DNA from: Candidatus Heimdallarchaeota archaeon
GTDB lineage: Archaea > Asgardarchaeota > Heimdallarchaeia > Heimdallarchaeales > Heimdallarchaeaceae
Reading direction: 5' to 3'
DNA length: 14,226 nucleotides
Assembly: GCA_023135215.1 (NCBI GenBank)
Contig: JAGLTP010000412.1
Location: 1-14,226, forward strand
The notes below the pieces were generated by a model. The model was not told the origin of the DNA and did not search any database. It worked only from the letters and a program-made list of their open reading frames with translations. This document shows positions 1 through 6,722 of this stretch, piece by piece. The translations under genes were made by a program, and so were the position numbers. The first letter of the stretch is position 1. Each line of letters begins with the position of its first letter.

Positions 1-2
1 TT

Positions 3-485
3 TCTGTTGGTGATACTCCAACCGCAAGCATTGTTGATGAGTTTTCAAGTGTAGACGAGATAAGGCCAGGTAATTTTGTTTTTTATGATTTAAAACAAGT
101 TCAAATTGGTTCATGTTCTGAAAATGAAATCGCTATCCGTTTTGCATGTCCAATTGTAGCAAAATATGAAGATCGAAACGAAGTTCTTATTGATGGGGGA
201 GCAGTTCACTTCTCCAAAGATTATATTTTAGATGATAAACAAAGGAAGGTTTACGGTTATATATCAAAGGAAATTGATGGGAAATGGGAATCTAAAATAA
301 ATGATTCATACGTTTCTTCTATTAGTCAGGAACATGGTACCGTTAAACTGAATGATGAACATTTTGACAAAGTAAACGTAGGAGATATACTGTTGATTAT
401 ACCTGTTCACGCTTGTTTAGCTACAAACATAATGGGTAAACTCTATTTAACTACAGGTCAAGAATTAGAAGCCAAATGCAGATAA
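3..485 (+). CDS. D-threonine aldolase / D-serine dehydratase-like protein, C-terminal part (partial)
   Basis: This frame is open from the left edge to a TAA at 483-485, giving the last 160 residues; the start lies outside the window. It reads as the C-terminal beta domain of the D-threonine aldolase/D-serine dehydratase/alanine racemase-like family (D-ser_dehydrat domain). Family-like stretches are SVGDTPT at the left edge, RPGNFVFYD, LIDGGAVHFSKD, SQEHG and IPVHACLATN. The His (codon 408-410) and Cys (codon 414-416) of PVHAC match the zinc ligands known in this family. Such enzymes are PLP- and metal-dependent and act in the cytoplasm on D-amino acids; the PLP lysine would be in the missing N-terminal barrel. 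The exact substrate cannot be told from this half. The gene converges on the small gene at 601-777, with a strong inverted repeat between them. Confidence 0.85.
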   Translation, partial: SVGDTPTASIVDEFSSVDEIRPGNFVFYDLKQVQIGSCSENEIAIRFACPIVAKYEDRNEVLIDGGAVHFSKDYILDDKQRKVYGYISKEIDGKWESKINDSYVSSISQEHGTVKLNDEHFDKVNVGDILLIIPVHACLATNIMGKLYLTTGQELEAKCR

Positions 486-494
486 TAAGGGGAG

Positions 495-550
495 GAAGCT
501 AGCACAAGATTGTGGTTAAGAACTAGTGTGTGTTATAATTTGCTAGCTTC
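495..550. terminator. Inverted repeat between convergent genes, possible bidirectional terminator
   Basis: A perfect 10-base inverted repeat, gaagctagca at 495-504 and tgctagcttc at 541-550, encloses a 36-base loop. It starts 10 bases after the stop of the aldolase-like gene and lies 50 bases beyond the stop of the leftward gene at 601-777. It could fold in either transcript. Archaeal termination mostly relies on U-tracts, so the role is inferred. Confidence 0.45.
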
Positions 551-600
551 ATACCATCTAGTATGATTAATCTTTAAAAACTCATCAAATTTCCTAAGAA

Positions 601-777
601 TTACCAATTAAAGAGCTCACCTAGTTTTGTTGAAGACCAATCAACTAAGCTGAATATCAACCCAAATATTATTGCAAAGATGAGAATGGCAATACCTATG
701 AGTAAAATTTCTTCCAATATTGGACTCCCTTTTTTCTTTTTAATTATTAATTTTTTCAGATAATATTGTACTAACAT
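601..777 (-). CDS. Short type IV prepilin-like membrane protein (58 aa)
   Basis: An ATG at 777 opens a 58-codon frame ending in TAA at 601-603. The protein has a basic N-terminus (KKLIIKKKKG, residues 8-17) followed by SPILEEILLIGIAILIFAI, an unbroken hydrophobic helix, and a short polar tail ending in DWSSTKLGELFNW. Lys-Gly before a hydrophobic helix that starts Ser-Pro, with Glu at position +5 after the Gly, is the pattern of archaeal class III signal peptides cut by PibD/FlaK-type peptidases. The mature form would have only 41 residues, far shorter than ordinary pilins. A TATA box at 805-812 sits about 28 bases before the ATG, so the message is probably leaderless or nearly so, which supports this start. 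An in-frame TTG at residue 21 (717), preceded by GGGAG, would give a plain 38-residue membrane peptide instead. I do not recognise a specific family; pilin-like is inference. Confidence 0.6.
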   Translation of the reverse strand: MLVQYYLKKLIIKKKKGSPILEEILLIGIAILIFAIIFGLIFSLVDWSSTKLGELFNW

Positions 778-804
778 TTATCTCAGTTTTCTTGTAAAAA
801 TATC

Positions 805-812
805 TATATAAA
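805..812 (-). promoter_or_regulatory. TATA box for the prepilin-like gene
   Basis: On the minus strand this reads TTTATATA, a near-consensus archaeal box A. Its centre is about 31 bases upstream of the ATG at 777, which predicts transcription starting within a few bases of that codon. It lies downstream of the tRNA-Val gene, so it cannot serve the tRNA. Confidence 0.55.
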
Positions 813-833
813 CACAACAAGAATATGAAGAAA

Positions 834-911
834 TGGTGGGGCAGAGCGGATTTGAACCACTGACCTACTCCGCGTAAGGGAGTCGTCATAACCGAGCTAG
901 ACCACTGCCCC
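834..911 (-). tRNA. tRNA-Val (anticodon UAC)
   Basis: The minus strand folds into a complete cloverleaf. The acceptor stem GGGGCAG pairs with CTGCCCC. The D arm is GTCT/TGAC. The anticodon stem ACTCC/GGAGT holds the loop CTTACGC, so the anticodon is TAC (874-876 on the plus strand). The variable loop has 5 bases, and the T arm AGTGG-TTCAAAT-CCGCT includes one G-T pair. Discriminator A is followed by an encoded CCA (834-836). There is no intron. Val(UAC) follows directly from the anticodon. Confidence 0.96.
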
Positions 912-944
912 AGCTTTTATTGTAATTTTTTACCCGTTGCTTCT

Positions 945-954
945 GATTTTAAAT
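945..954 (-). promoter_or_regulatory. Possible TATA box for tRNA-Val
   Basis: On the minus strand this reads AATTTAAAAT, centred about 38 bases upstream of the tRNA 5' end. That would give a leader of roughly a dozen bases to be removed by RNase P. The match is loose and the region is AT-rich. Confidence 0.3.
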
Positions 955-999
955 TTTTAGGTAATTAATCTTATCCTTTGTCGTTCTACTTACGAGCAA

Positions 1000-1008
1000 T
1001 TTATATAT
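1000..1008 (+). promoter_or_regulatory. TATA box for the TrmB-type regulator operon
   Basis: The sequence tttatatat is a near-consensus box A, predicting transcription from about 1028-1030. That start just precedes a GGAG ribosome-binding site at 1031-1034, which is 8 bases before ATG 1043. Together these fix the translation start and exclude the upstream TTG at 1022. Confidence 0.65.
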
Positions 1009-1042
1009 CTTTCTTCATAGATTGCATCTTGGAGTAAATCTA

Positions 1043-1852
1043 ATGTCTGATCCTGATCAAATTGATTTAAAGCTAAAGGCTCTTGGTTTGACTTTGTATG
1101 AAATTAAAACCCTCAAATCTCTAATTGCATTATCTGAATCCACTGCAGAGGAAATTCATAAGCAAACAGACATACCTACACCCCGTATTTATGACACAAT
1201 AGAAAGCTTACAAAAAAAGGGTCTAGTTCGTATAATTTCAGGAAGACCTAAGAGATTTGTTGCAATCGATCTTGAGGAAGGATTAAAGAATTTTCTCAGA
1301 TTTAGAAATCAGGAGTATCAGGAAGAATTAACTAGTATCGGAAGAATATCAGAGGAAATTGTATCCTTACTTAGTGACCCAGACTATCAATCTCAGCTAA
1401 TAATCAAACCAGATGAGCTTCTTGAAGCGTATTCTTCCTTAGATGAAATGCAATCTAAAACTGCAGAGATAATTGAAAAAGCAAATAATGAAATTTGTAT
1501 TTTTACTAATGTGTTCTACTGGTTTAATCAGGTAGAAGCAGTTCTGGAAAAAGCATCAGATAGAGGGATATCAATACGTGTTTTGATGAGTGTTGAGGAT
1601 GATACATCTAAGCAAATCGCTAAAGATCTCTCATCCATCGGAGCAAAGGTCAAGACAATTACTAGTGGTTCTGTATTAGCTAGGGGGACATTAGTAGACC
1701 AAGAACAGGTTGTTTTTGTAATTTGGGTTTCTCCTGTAAAACAAGAGAAGTATGTTTATAGGCCACACTTTTCCTCCAATCTTGGTATTATTGAGCTTTT
1801 TACAAACAATTTCGAATACCTGTGGGAGAAAGGTGAAAAGCCATCATTCTAG
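1043..1852 (+). CDS. TrmB-type sugar-responsive transcriptional regulator
   Basis: The 269-residue protein starts with a winged helix-turn-helix (about residues 5-80). It includes LTLYEIKTLKSLIAL, then TAEEIHKQTDIPTPRIYDTI as the recognition region, then the wing GLVRIISGRPKRFVAI. A linker helix follows. From about residue 130 comes the phospholipase-D-like sensor half of TrmB proteins (EIIEKANNEICIFTNVFYW; RGISIRVLMSVEDD; GTLVDQEQVVFVIW; and an ending close to FTNNFEYLWEKG). Characterised TrmB proteins bind sugars in the C-terminal half and repress or activate sugar uptake and glycolysis/gluconeogenesis genes. The next gene, a hexose-phosphate isomerase, follows within 33 bases, so the two are probably one transcript and the regulator may control it and itself. 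The inducer cannot be read from sequence, and many archaeal TrmB-like proteins regulate unrelated genes. Confidence 0.9.
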   Translation: MSDPDQIDLKLKALGLTLYEIKTLKSLIALSESTAEEIHKQTDIPTPRIYDTIESLQKKGLVRIISGRPKRFVAIDLEEGLKNFLRFRNQEYQEELTSIGRISEEIVSLLSDPDYQSQLIIKPDELLEAYSSLDEMQSKTAEIIEKANNEICIFTNVFYWFNQVEAVLEKASDRGISIRVLMSVEDDTSKQIAKDLSSIGAKVKTITSGSVLARGTLVDQEQVVFVIWVSPVKQEKYVYRPHFSSNLGIIELFTNNFEYLWEKGEKPSF

Positions 1853-1885
1853 TTGAAAAAAGCGTATCAAAGAGAGAGTGAAAAA

Positions 1886-3013
1886 ATGATAGATTTAGAT
1901 GAGAAGAATCTAATTGCAAAGTATGATAAATCCAATCAGCTAGGGATTATGGAAGATTGGGCTAAATTTGTTCATGAAGCGAGAGAAAAAAGTTTGAAAT
2001 TTGAAATTCCACAAAGTTTTCAGTGGAAAGATAGGCTCTTCAAATTCAAAGAACCAACAAACGTAATTATATGTGGAATGGGTGGATCTGCGATTGCAGG
2101 TGATTATGTAGCTAGATTATTTGAGAAGGAATTGAGAATCCCGTTAATCGTAAGCAGAGATTATTACCTACCATCATTTGTTGATGAAAACTCATTAGTT
2201 ATATGCATCAGTTACTCTGGAAACACAGAAGAAACGCTTTCAAGATATCTAGATGCGCTACAAAAAGGTTCAATGATAATTGCTATTTCTTCATCAGGGG
2301 CTTTGGAAGAATTTTCCAAAGCAACTAGAGTTCCTCATCTGAAAATCAAAGAAGGAATACCCCCCAGGAGTAGTTTACCACTAATCTACATTACATTAAT
2401 TACACTACTCGAGAAATTAAACATCGTTCCTAGTATTGCAGAAGATATAATTGAAACTGAAAAGCTTCTAAGGAAATTAGCTCTTGAATATGCACCAGTT
2501 ATTTCCACTGATGATAATGTTCCAAAAAAGATTGCTTATGGATTGTTTAACACACTACCAATTTTCTTGGGAAATACTATATATTCTCCTGTAGCATATA
2601 GAGCAAAATGTGAATTCAACGAGAATAGTAAAATCATTGCTCTTAGTGAAGAAATTCCAGAACATAATCATAATGGTATTGTAGTGTTTGATAATCCAGA
2701 CAGAGCCCTCAATGATGTGGCTTTTGTTTTCTTTCGAGAAAAGGAGGAATCCAAACCGCTAAAAATCAGAATAGAAGAAGTAAAGAAATTGGCAACTGAA
2801 AGAACAGAGAAAGTGCTGGAAATTTATTCACAGGGAAAATCCATTTTAGCTAAACAGTTGAGTTCTACCTATCTAATTGATTTTGTGAGCATTTACCTTG
2901 CTATTCTCTATGAGGTTGATCCAACAATTACACCTAGTATTGATAAACTGAAAGAAGTTTTAAAGAAGAATCTAAACACACTAGAGGACGTAAAAAAGCA
3001 AATTCTCAAATAA
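1886..3013 (+). CDS. Bifunctional phosphoglucose/phosphomannose isomerase
   Basis: A 375-residue cytosolic enzyme expected to interconvert glucose-6-phosphate and fructose-6-phosphate, and also mannose-6-phosphate and fructose-6-phosphate, feeding glycolysis and sugar-nucleotide synthesis. Two SIS domains are visible. The first carries VIICGMGGSAIAGDY (about 60-74) and the phosphate-binding SYSGNTEET (about 109-117). GIPPRSSLPLIY and the C-terminal PGI/PMI region follow. CEFNENSK and EIPEHNHNGIV hold the family's catalytic Glu (residue 246 here) and His (residue 262). The ATG at 1886, after a GAGAGTG stretch, gives MIDLDEKNLIAKYDKS, the usual N-terminus of the family. An in-frame TTG at 1853, directly after the regulator's stop, would add 11 residues and is less likely. 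A weak 5-base hairpin (3015-3028) follows the stop. Confidence 0.93.
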   Translation: MIDLDEKNLIAKYDKSNQLGIMEDWAKFVHEAREKSLKFEIPQSFQWKDRLFKFKEPTNVIICGMGGSAIAGDYVARLFEKELRIPLIVSRDYYLPSFVDENSLVICISYSGNTEETLSRYLDALQKGSMIIAISSSGALEEFSKATRVPHLKIKEGIPPRSSLPLIYITLITLLEKLNIVPSIAEDIIETEKLLRKLALEYAPVISTDDNVPKKIAYGLFNTLPIFLGNTIYSPVAYRAKCEFNENSKIIALSEEIPEHNHNGIVVFDNPDRALNDVAFVFFREKEESKPLKIRIEEVKKLATERTEKVLEIYSQGKSILAKQLSSTYLIDFVSIYLAILYEVDPTITPSIDKLKEVLKKNLNTLEDVKKQILK

Positions 3014-3127
3014 GATAAGAAAACTTATGGAGATTATTATCATAACAGAAAGGTTTTTAACTGAATTAGAGTAAATTTCAGTGAAAATAGTTTACCTTAT
3101 CTGTGTATTATCAAAAAAGTGTTGACT

Positions 3128-4954
3128 ATGTGTGGTATCGTAGGTATAATTCAGAACTCAGACTCCAACATTGGTAAAGAGATTGTAGAATCTTTAACTA
3201 ATCTAGAATATCGAGGTTACGATAGCGTTGGAATCGCATCCATAACAAATGGGGAAATAGTGATTCAGAAAGATCAAGGTAAGATTGCGGAGGTTTTAGA
3301 AAAGATTGATCTTGCGAAAATTCAAGGTAGAATCGCGATTGGACACACAAGATGGGCGACACACGGACCACCAAGCAAAGAAAATGCTCACCCCCATGTG
3401 GATTGTAAAAAACAGATATCTGTTATTCATAATGGAATAATTGAAAATTTTCAGCAATTAAAAGAAGAACTGCTTGAAAAAGGACATAGTTTCCAATCAG
3501 ATACAGACACTGAGATTATTCCACATTTAATAGAAGAGTATATTGAAGCTGAGAATTTATCTCTAAAAGAAGCAATCATACGAGCTGTTGAAAGAATAGA
3601 AGGAACTTATGGAGTCTGTGTTATCTCAACGCTAGAACCAGACAAAATTTTCTGTGCAAAGAAAGACAGTCCTTTAGTCATTGGAATCAACAACGATCGC
3701 ATGTTTTGCGCATCAGATATACCAGCATTTCTAGCTTACACCCAGCAAGTTGTATTATTACATGATGAAGAATTTGTAACAATAACAAAGGATGATTATG
3801 AAATTATAGATTTAAAGACAAATAACAGGGTAATTAGAAAGCCATATACAGTTTCGTGGAAACCAGAAATGGCTCAAAAGGGAGGTTTTCCACATTTTAT
3901 GCTCAAGGAGATTCATGAGCAACCGAATTCATTAGCAGATTACATAAGAATTAAACAACCGTCTGTTAGAAAAATAGCGGAAAAAATCTACGAAGCAGAA
4001 AAAGTATTCTTATTAGCTGCAGGAACAGCACATTACTCAACTTTAACTGGTGAAAACCTTATCCGCAAATATGCAAAGAAACTTTGTAGTTCTATTATTT
4101 CATCTGAATACGAAACAATACGACCACTAGTAGATGAAAACACAGTTATTCTTCCCGTTAGTCAGAGTGGAGAAACAATGGACACCATTATGGCAATTAA
4201 ACAAGGAAAAGAAGTTGGTGCAAAAATATTAGCGGCAGTTAATGTAATTGGAAGCACTGTAACACGTCATTCTGATGAAGTTGTTTACTTATACTCTGGA
4301 CCAGAAATAGGTGTTGCAGCAACAAAAACTTACACAGCACAAACAATCTCAATGTGGGACATTGGATTGGAATTAGGAAAAATTTCTGGAGAATTGGATA
4401 GGGATGAGTACGCTAGCGCGCGGAAACTTTTCAAGGAAATACCTACAGTTGTTAAGCAAACCATTGTCCTCAACGAAGCACGCGCAAATCATATTGCGTC
4501 ATGGTTTGCTAAAAAAGAAAGTAGTTTCTACTTAGGTCGTTCTTTGAATCTCCAAACAGCAAACGAGGGGGCTCTTAAAATGAAAGAGATAGCATATATA
4601 CATAGCGAATCTTATCCTGCAGGAGAGTCAAAACATGGACCCATTGCATTGGTTGAAGAAGATTATCCTGTAGTGTTTGTCACACCTAAAGACAGTACAC
4701 ACAAAGTGATTAGGGGCAACATTATGGAGATGAATGCTAGGGGAGCAGCAAGTATTGCAGTGATGGAGGAAGGGGATGGAGAGATAGAAGAACTAGTGAA
4801 ATGGAAGATGGAAATACCAAAAGGATACTCAGAAATGTTTTCAACAATACCATACATTATTCCGCTTCAACTCTTAGCATATTATACAGCTGTGAGAAAA
4901 AACCTAGATCCTGATTACCCAAAAAACCTCTCAAAAGTTGTAACAGTTCTTTAA
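3128..4954 (+). CDS. glmS: Glutamine--fructose-6-phosphate aminotransferase (isomerizing)
   Basis: This enzyme converts fructose-6-phosphate and glutamine to glucosamine-6-phosphate and glutamate, the first committed step to UDP-GlcNAc. Its 608 residues match the family length. The ATG at 3128 puts the catalytic Cys at position 2 (MCGIVGI), as N-terminal-nucleophile amidotransferases require; the in-frame GTG at 3119 would bury it. The glutaminase domain shows GHTRWATHG, VIHNGIIENF and SDTDTE. The isomerase half has two SIS domains with SQSGETMDT, GPEIGVAATKTYTAQ, ANEGALKMKEIAYIHSE and AGESKHGP, and ends in NLSKVVTVL. The first SIS motif reads AAGTAHYS rather than CGTS, a tolerated variation. 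The 114-base gap before it shows no convincing TATA box or Shine-Dalgarno site, so its promoter is unclear. It sits between the isomerase that makes its substrate and a GlmU-like gene. Confidence 0.96.
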   Translation: MCGIVGIIQNSDSNIGKEIVESLTNLEYRGYDSVGIASITNGEIVIQKDQGKIAEVLEKIDLAKIQGRIAIGHTRWATHGPPSKENAHPHVDCKKQISVIHNGIIENFQQLKEELLEKGHSFQSDTDTEIIPHLIEEYIEAENLSLKEAIIRAVERIEGTYGVCVISTLEPDKIFCAKKDSPLVIGINNDRMFCASDIPAFLAYTQQVVLLHDEEFVTITKDDYEIIDLKTNNRVIRKPYTVSWKPEMAQKGGFPHFMLKEIHEQPNSLADYIRIKQPSVRKIAEKIYEAEKVFLLAAGTAHYSTLTGENLIRKYAKKLCSSIISSEYETIRPLVDENTVILPVSQSGETMDTIMAIKQGKEVGAKILAAVNVIGSTVTRHSDEVVYLYSGPEIGVAATKTYTAQTISMWDIGLELGKISGELDRDEYASARKLFKEIPTVVKQTIVLNEARANHIASWFAKKESSFYLGRSLNLQTANEGALKMKEIAYIHSESYPAGESKHGPIALVEEDYPVVFVTPKDSTHKVIRGNIMEMNARGAASIAVMEEGDGEIEELVKWKMEIPKGYSEMFSTIPYIIPLQLLAYYTAVRKNLDPDYPKNLSKVVTVL

Positions 4955-4974
4955 ATTTGGTAATATGAAATAAG

Positions 4975-4983
4975 TATATAATA
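4975..4983 (+). promoter_or_regulatory. TATA box before the nucleotidyltransferase-like gene
   Basis: The sequence tatataata lies about 31 bases before ATG 5010, predicting a start within a few bases of the codon. An AGGTG at 4996-5000 could act as a Shine-Dalgarno site only on a longer transcript, for example one read through from glmS. Both modes are possible. Confidence 0.45.
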
Positions 4984-5009
4984 TTGAAAAGACAAAGGTG
5001 TAATAGAAA

Positions 5010-6224
5010 ATGAAAGCTGTTATTCTTGCTGGCGGAAAAGGCACTGATCTGTTTCCTTTAACCCAAACAAGACCAAAACCTATGATTACTTTACTGGGAA
5101 AACCCATTCTTCAGTATTTAATCAAAGAATTAAAAGAGATTGGTTTAACTGATATTTTAATTGTTACTGGTTATAAGGGAGAACAAATTCGTGATTATTT
5201 CATAAAAGGGAGTGATTTTGGTGTTTGTATTCAATATGCAGATCAAGGTGAAAGTGAAGGGATAGAAGCAGCGCTTTTAGCTTCAGAGGATTTTGTTAAA
5301 AACGAAAGCGAATTCTTACTACTATTCGGAGATGTTGTTTCAGAGAAAGGATTGATGCAACGTGCACTGAATGCTTTTGAGAATACTCAAGCCGATATGA
5401 CCATGACTCTTACTCTCCAAGGAGATACTGGAGATTTCGGAATTGTAGACATAGATTCAATGGGTATGGTTAAGAAAGCAGGTATCAAAAAAACCGAAAC
5501 AAAATCTCAAAGCAATTATGTTGATGCAGGATGCTTTGTAATTAGAACTGACATTTTTGAAGAAATAAAAAACAAAGCAACCTTGAGTCAAGCGATAAAT
5601 AATAGAATTGAAAAGGGAGATAAAGTAGCAGCTGCTATTTGGGAGAAAGCTTGGATAGACATAGGAAAACCATGGAACATTATTGAAGCTAATAAATTAT
5701 TACTTTCCAAACTTACCGTATCTAGAATAGCTAAAGATGTTTACATACCTCCCAACGTTGAGCTAAAGAATGCTGTACTAATTGGTGAAAACACTGAAAT
5801 CAGTTCTGGAACAGTCTTAAATGGACCTTTATACATTGGACCAAATAGTTACGTTGGAAATAACGTTTTAATTAGAAATCATTGCTCTATTGGTAAAGGT
5901 TCGATTGTTGGTTTTGGTAGTGAAATTAAGAATTCGGTTTTGTTCGATGAATCAAAAGTCTATCGTCTATGCTATGTAGGGGATAGTGTTATTGGTCAGA
6001 ATAGCATTCTATCTTCTGGAGTAATTACTGTAAACACTGAAACTCCTAGAAAAGAAGTAACGATGAATATCAACGGAGAAACAGTTAATACAGGTTTAAT
6101 GAAGCTCGGTGCTATTATTGGAGATAATTGTGAAATCGGTGTTAACACATTAATACTTCCTGGTCGAAAAATTGCATCGGGTTCCACTATTCCTCCAGGA
6201 TCAATAATTAAAGAAGACTCTTAG
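5010..6224 (+). CDS. GlmU-like sugar-1-phosphate nucleotidyltransferase/acyltransferase with altered active-site motifs
   Basis: The 404-residue protein has the two-domain plan of archaeal GlmU-type enzymes: a nucleotidyltransferase Rossmann-like domain (1 to about 235), then a left-handed beta-helix of hexapeptide repeats (about 245-404; IGENTEISSGTVL, IGPNSYVGNNVLI, IGDNCEIGVNTLI). The N-terminal signature reads GGKGTDLFPLTQTRPKPM: position 13 is Asp where the family has the catalytic Arg of GTRL. Around residues 84-87 it reads GIEA where GTA is usual. The metal-binding aspartates appear kept (D108 in LFGDVV, D217 in WIDIG). In the helix the acetyl-transfer His of the SKxxHLxYxGD motif is Arg319 (SKVYRLCYVGD). 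The neighbouring glmS suggests amino-sugar nucleotide synthesis, but these changes suggest altered or lost catalysis, perhaps a regulatory paralogue. Family assignment is firm; activity is not. Confidence 0.88.
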   Translation: MKAVILAGGKGTDLFPLTQTRPKPMITLLGKPILQYLIKELKEIGLTDILIVTGYKGEQIRDYFIKGSDFGVCIQYADQGESEGIEAALLASEDFVKNESEFLLLFGDVVSEKGLMQRALNAFENTQADMTMTLTLQGDTGDFGIVDIDSMGMVKKAGIKKTETKSQSNYVDAGCFVIRTDIFEEIKNKATLSQAINNRIEKGDKVAAAIWEKAWIDIGKPWNIIEANKLLLSKLTVSRIAKDVYIPPNVELKNAVLIGENTEISSGTVLNGPLYIGPNSYVGNNVLIRNHCSIGKGSIVGFGSEIKNSVLFDESKVYRLCYVGDSVIGQNSILSSGVITVNTETPRKEVTMNINGETVNTGLMKLGAIIGDNCEIGVNTLILPGRKIASGSTIPPGSIIKEDS

Positions 6225-6270
6225 TTATGTAGGAAATTAATAGAAATAAAAGAAAAAGAGAGAAGTCTTC
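6213..6270. terminator. Weak inverted repeat at a convergent junction
   Basis: The sequence gaagact at 6213-6219 is matched by agtcttc at 6264-6270, with 44 bases between. The pair encloses the stop codon of the GlmU-like gene and lies ahead of the stop of the oppositely oriented UPF0147 gene. Seven base pairs with a long loop could be chance. Confidence 0.22.
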
Positions 6271-6293
6271 ATAGAACTTTGGTTTCTTATGAT

Positions 6294-6569
6294 TCAATAA
6301 TCATAGTCTGTAATCTCAAGAAGCGTAATTATCTGTAGTAGCATTGTTCTTGCGTGAGCAGGACAATTTGGATCTTGAGATATTTCATCTAAGATTTCGA
6401 TTGCATTATTTGCTTTTACTGCTAGACTTAATTCTGAATCTGGCTCTCTAATTATCTCGAGTGAGTTTACTGCTGCCCTTCTAATGTTTCTAGGAACAGT
6501 CGTATCTTCGCTTATTCTTTCTAATAGATGAACAGCTTCGTTTACCTGTTCGAGGGTATCATCGCTCAT
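6294..6569 (-). CDS. UPF0147 family protein
   Basis: A 91-residue acidic, helical, cytoplasmic protein of the archaeal UPF0147 family, whose function is not established to my knowledge. Two halves of the protein resemble each other. Residues 15-33 (LLERISEDTTVPRNIRRAA) and 59-77 (ILDEISQDPNCPAHARTML) share the spacing of Leu/Ile, Glu-x-Ile-Ser, Asp, Pro and Arg, so it looks like a tandem of two short helical-hairpin units. The ATG at 6569 is preceded by a strong Shine-Dalgarno site, GAGGTG (6575-6580), 5 bases away. A TATA-like AT-rich stretch lies around 6611-6625. It is transcribed away from the membrane-protein gene to its right and converges on the GlmU-like gene. The context gives no clear functional hint. 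Confidence 0.92.
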   Translation of the reverse strand: MSDDTLEQVNEAVHLLERISEDTTVPRNIRRAAVNSLEIIREPDSELSLAVKANNAIEILDEISQDPNCPAHARTMLLQIITLLEITDYDY

Positions 6570-6574
6570 TTTAA

Positions 6575-6580
6575 CACCTC
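6575..6580 (-). promoter_or_regulatory. Strong Shine-Dalgarno site of the UPF0147 gene
   Basis: GAGGTG on the minus strand, 5 bases before ATG 6569. It is the best ribosome-binding site in the window and fixes this start. It contrasts with several neighbours that appear leaderless. Confidence 0.75.
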
Positions 6581-6693
6581 AATAAAAAGTTGTGTCCGTA
6601 TCATGACTGTCTCTTTATTTTTTAATGATTTCGGTAGAAGAAGATATTGTTTTCAAAAAAAAACAGTTAAAAGTACGAAATACGATAAGCAAA

Positions 6694-6701
6694 TTTATAA
6701 G
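6694..6701 (+). promoter_or_regulatory. TATA box giving a leaderless message for the membrane protein
   Basis: The sequence tttataag is centred 25-26 bases before ATG 6723, so transcription should begin at or next to the start codon. No Shine-Dalgarno sequence precedes the ATG. This supports 6723 over longer in-frame starts that would overlap the UPF0147 gene. Confidence 0.6.
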
Positions 6702-6722
6702 ATTCAAATCGGTTTTTCGCGT

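Noticed and set aside
996..1025. gcaat/attgc inverted repeat flanking the TATA box of the regulator gene, as an operator
   Set aside because: Only 5 bases per arm with 20 between; too likely by chance, and unlike the known TrmB palindrome.
1022..1042. TTG start at 1022 for the TrmB-type regulator
   Set aside because: It lies only about 18 bases from the TATA box centre and has no ribosome-binding site, while ATG 1043 has GGAG at the right spacing and a matching promoter.
3015..3028. ataag/cttat hairpin after the PGI/PMI stop, as a terminator
   Set aside because: Five AT-rich pairs are too weak to list on their own; the nearest T-run is about 25 bases further on.
3119..3127. GTG start at 3119 for glmS
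   Set aside because: GlmS needs its catalytic Cys at position 2; only ATG 3128 gives MCGIVG.
4663..4857. Minus-strand open frame inside glmS
   Set aside because: It is antisense to a conserved region of glmS and the translation shows no family features.
5996..6187. Minus-strand open frame inside the GlmU-like gene
   Set aside because: It is antisense to hexapeptide-repeat codons, with no start signals or recognisable protein.
6528..6722. N-terminal extension of the membrane protein back to ATG 6528
   Set aside because: It would overlap the well-supported UPF0147 gene and its ribosome-binding site, encodes a low-complexity basic stretch, and ignores a TATA box positioned for ATG 6723.
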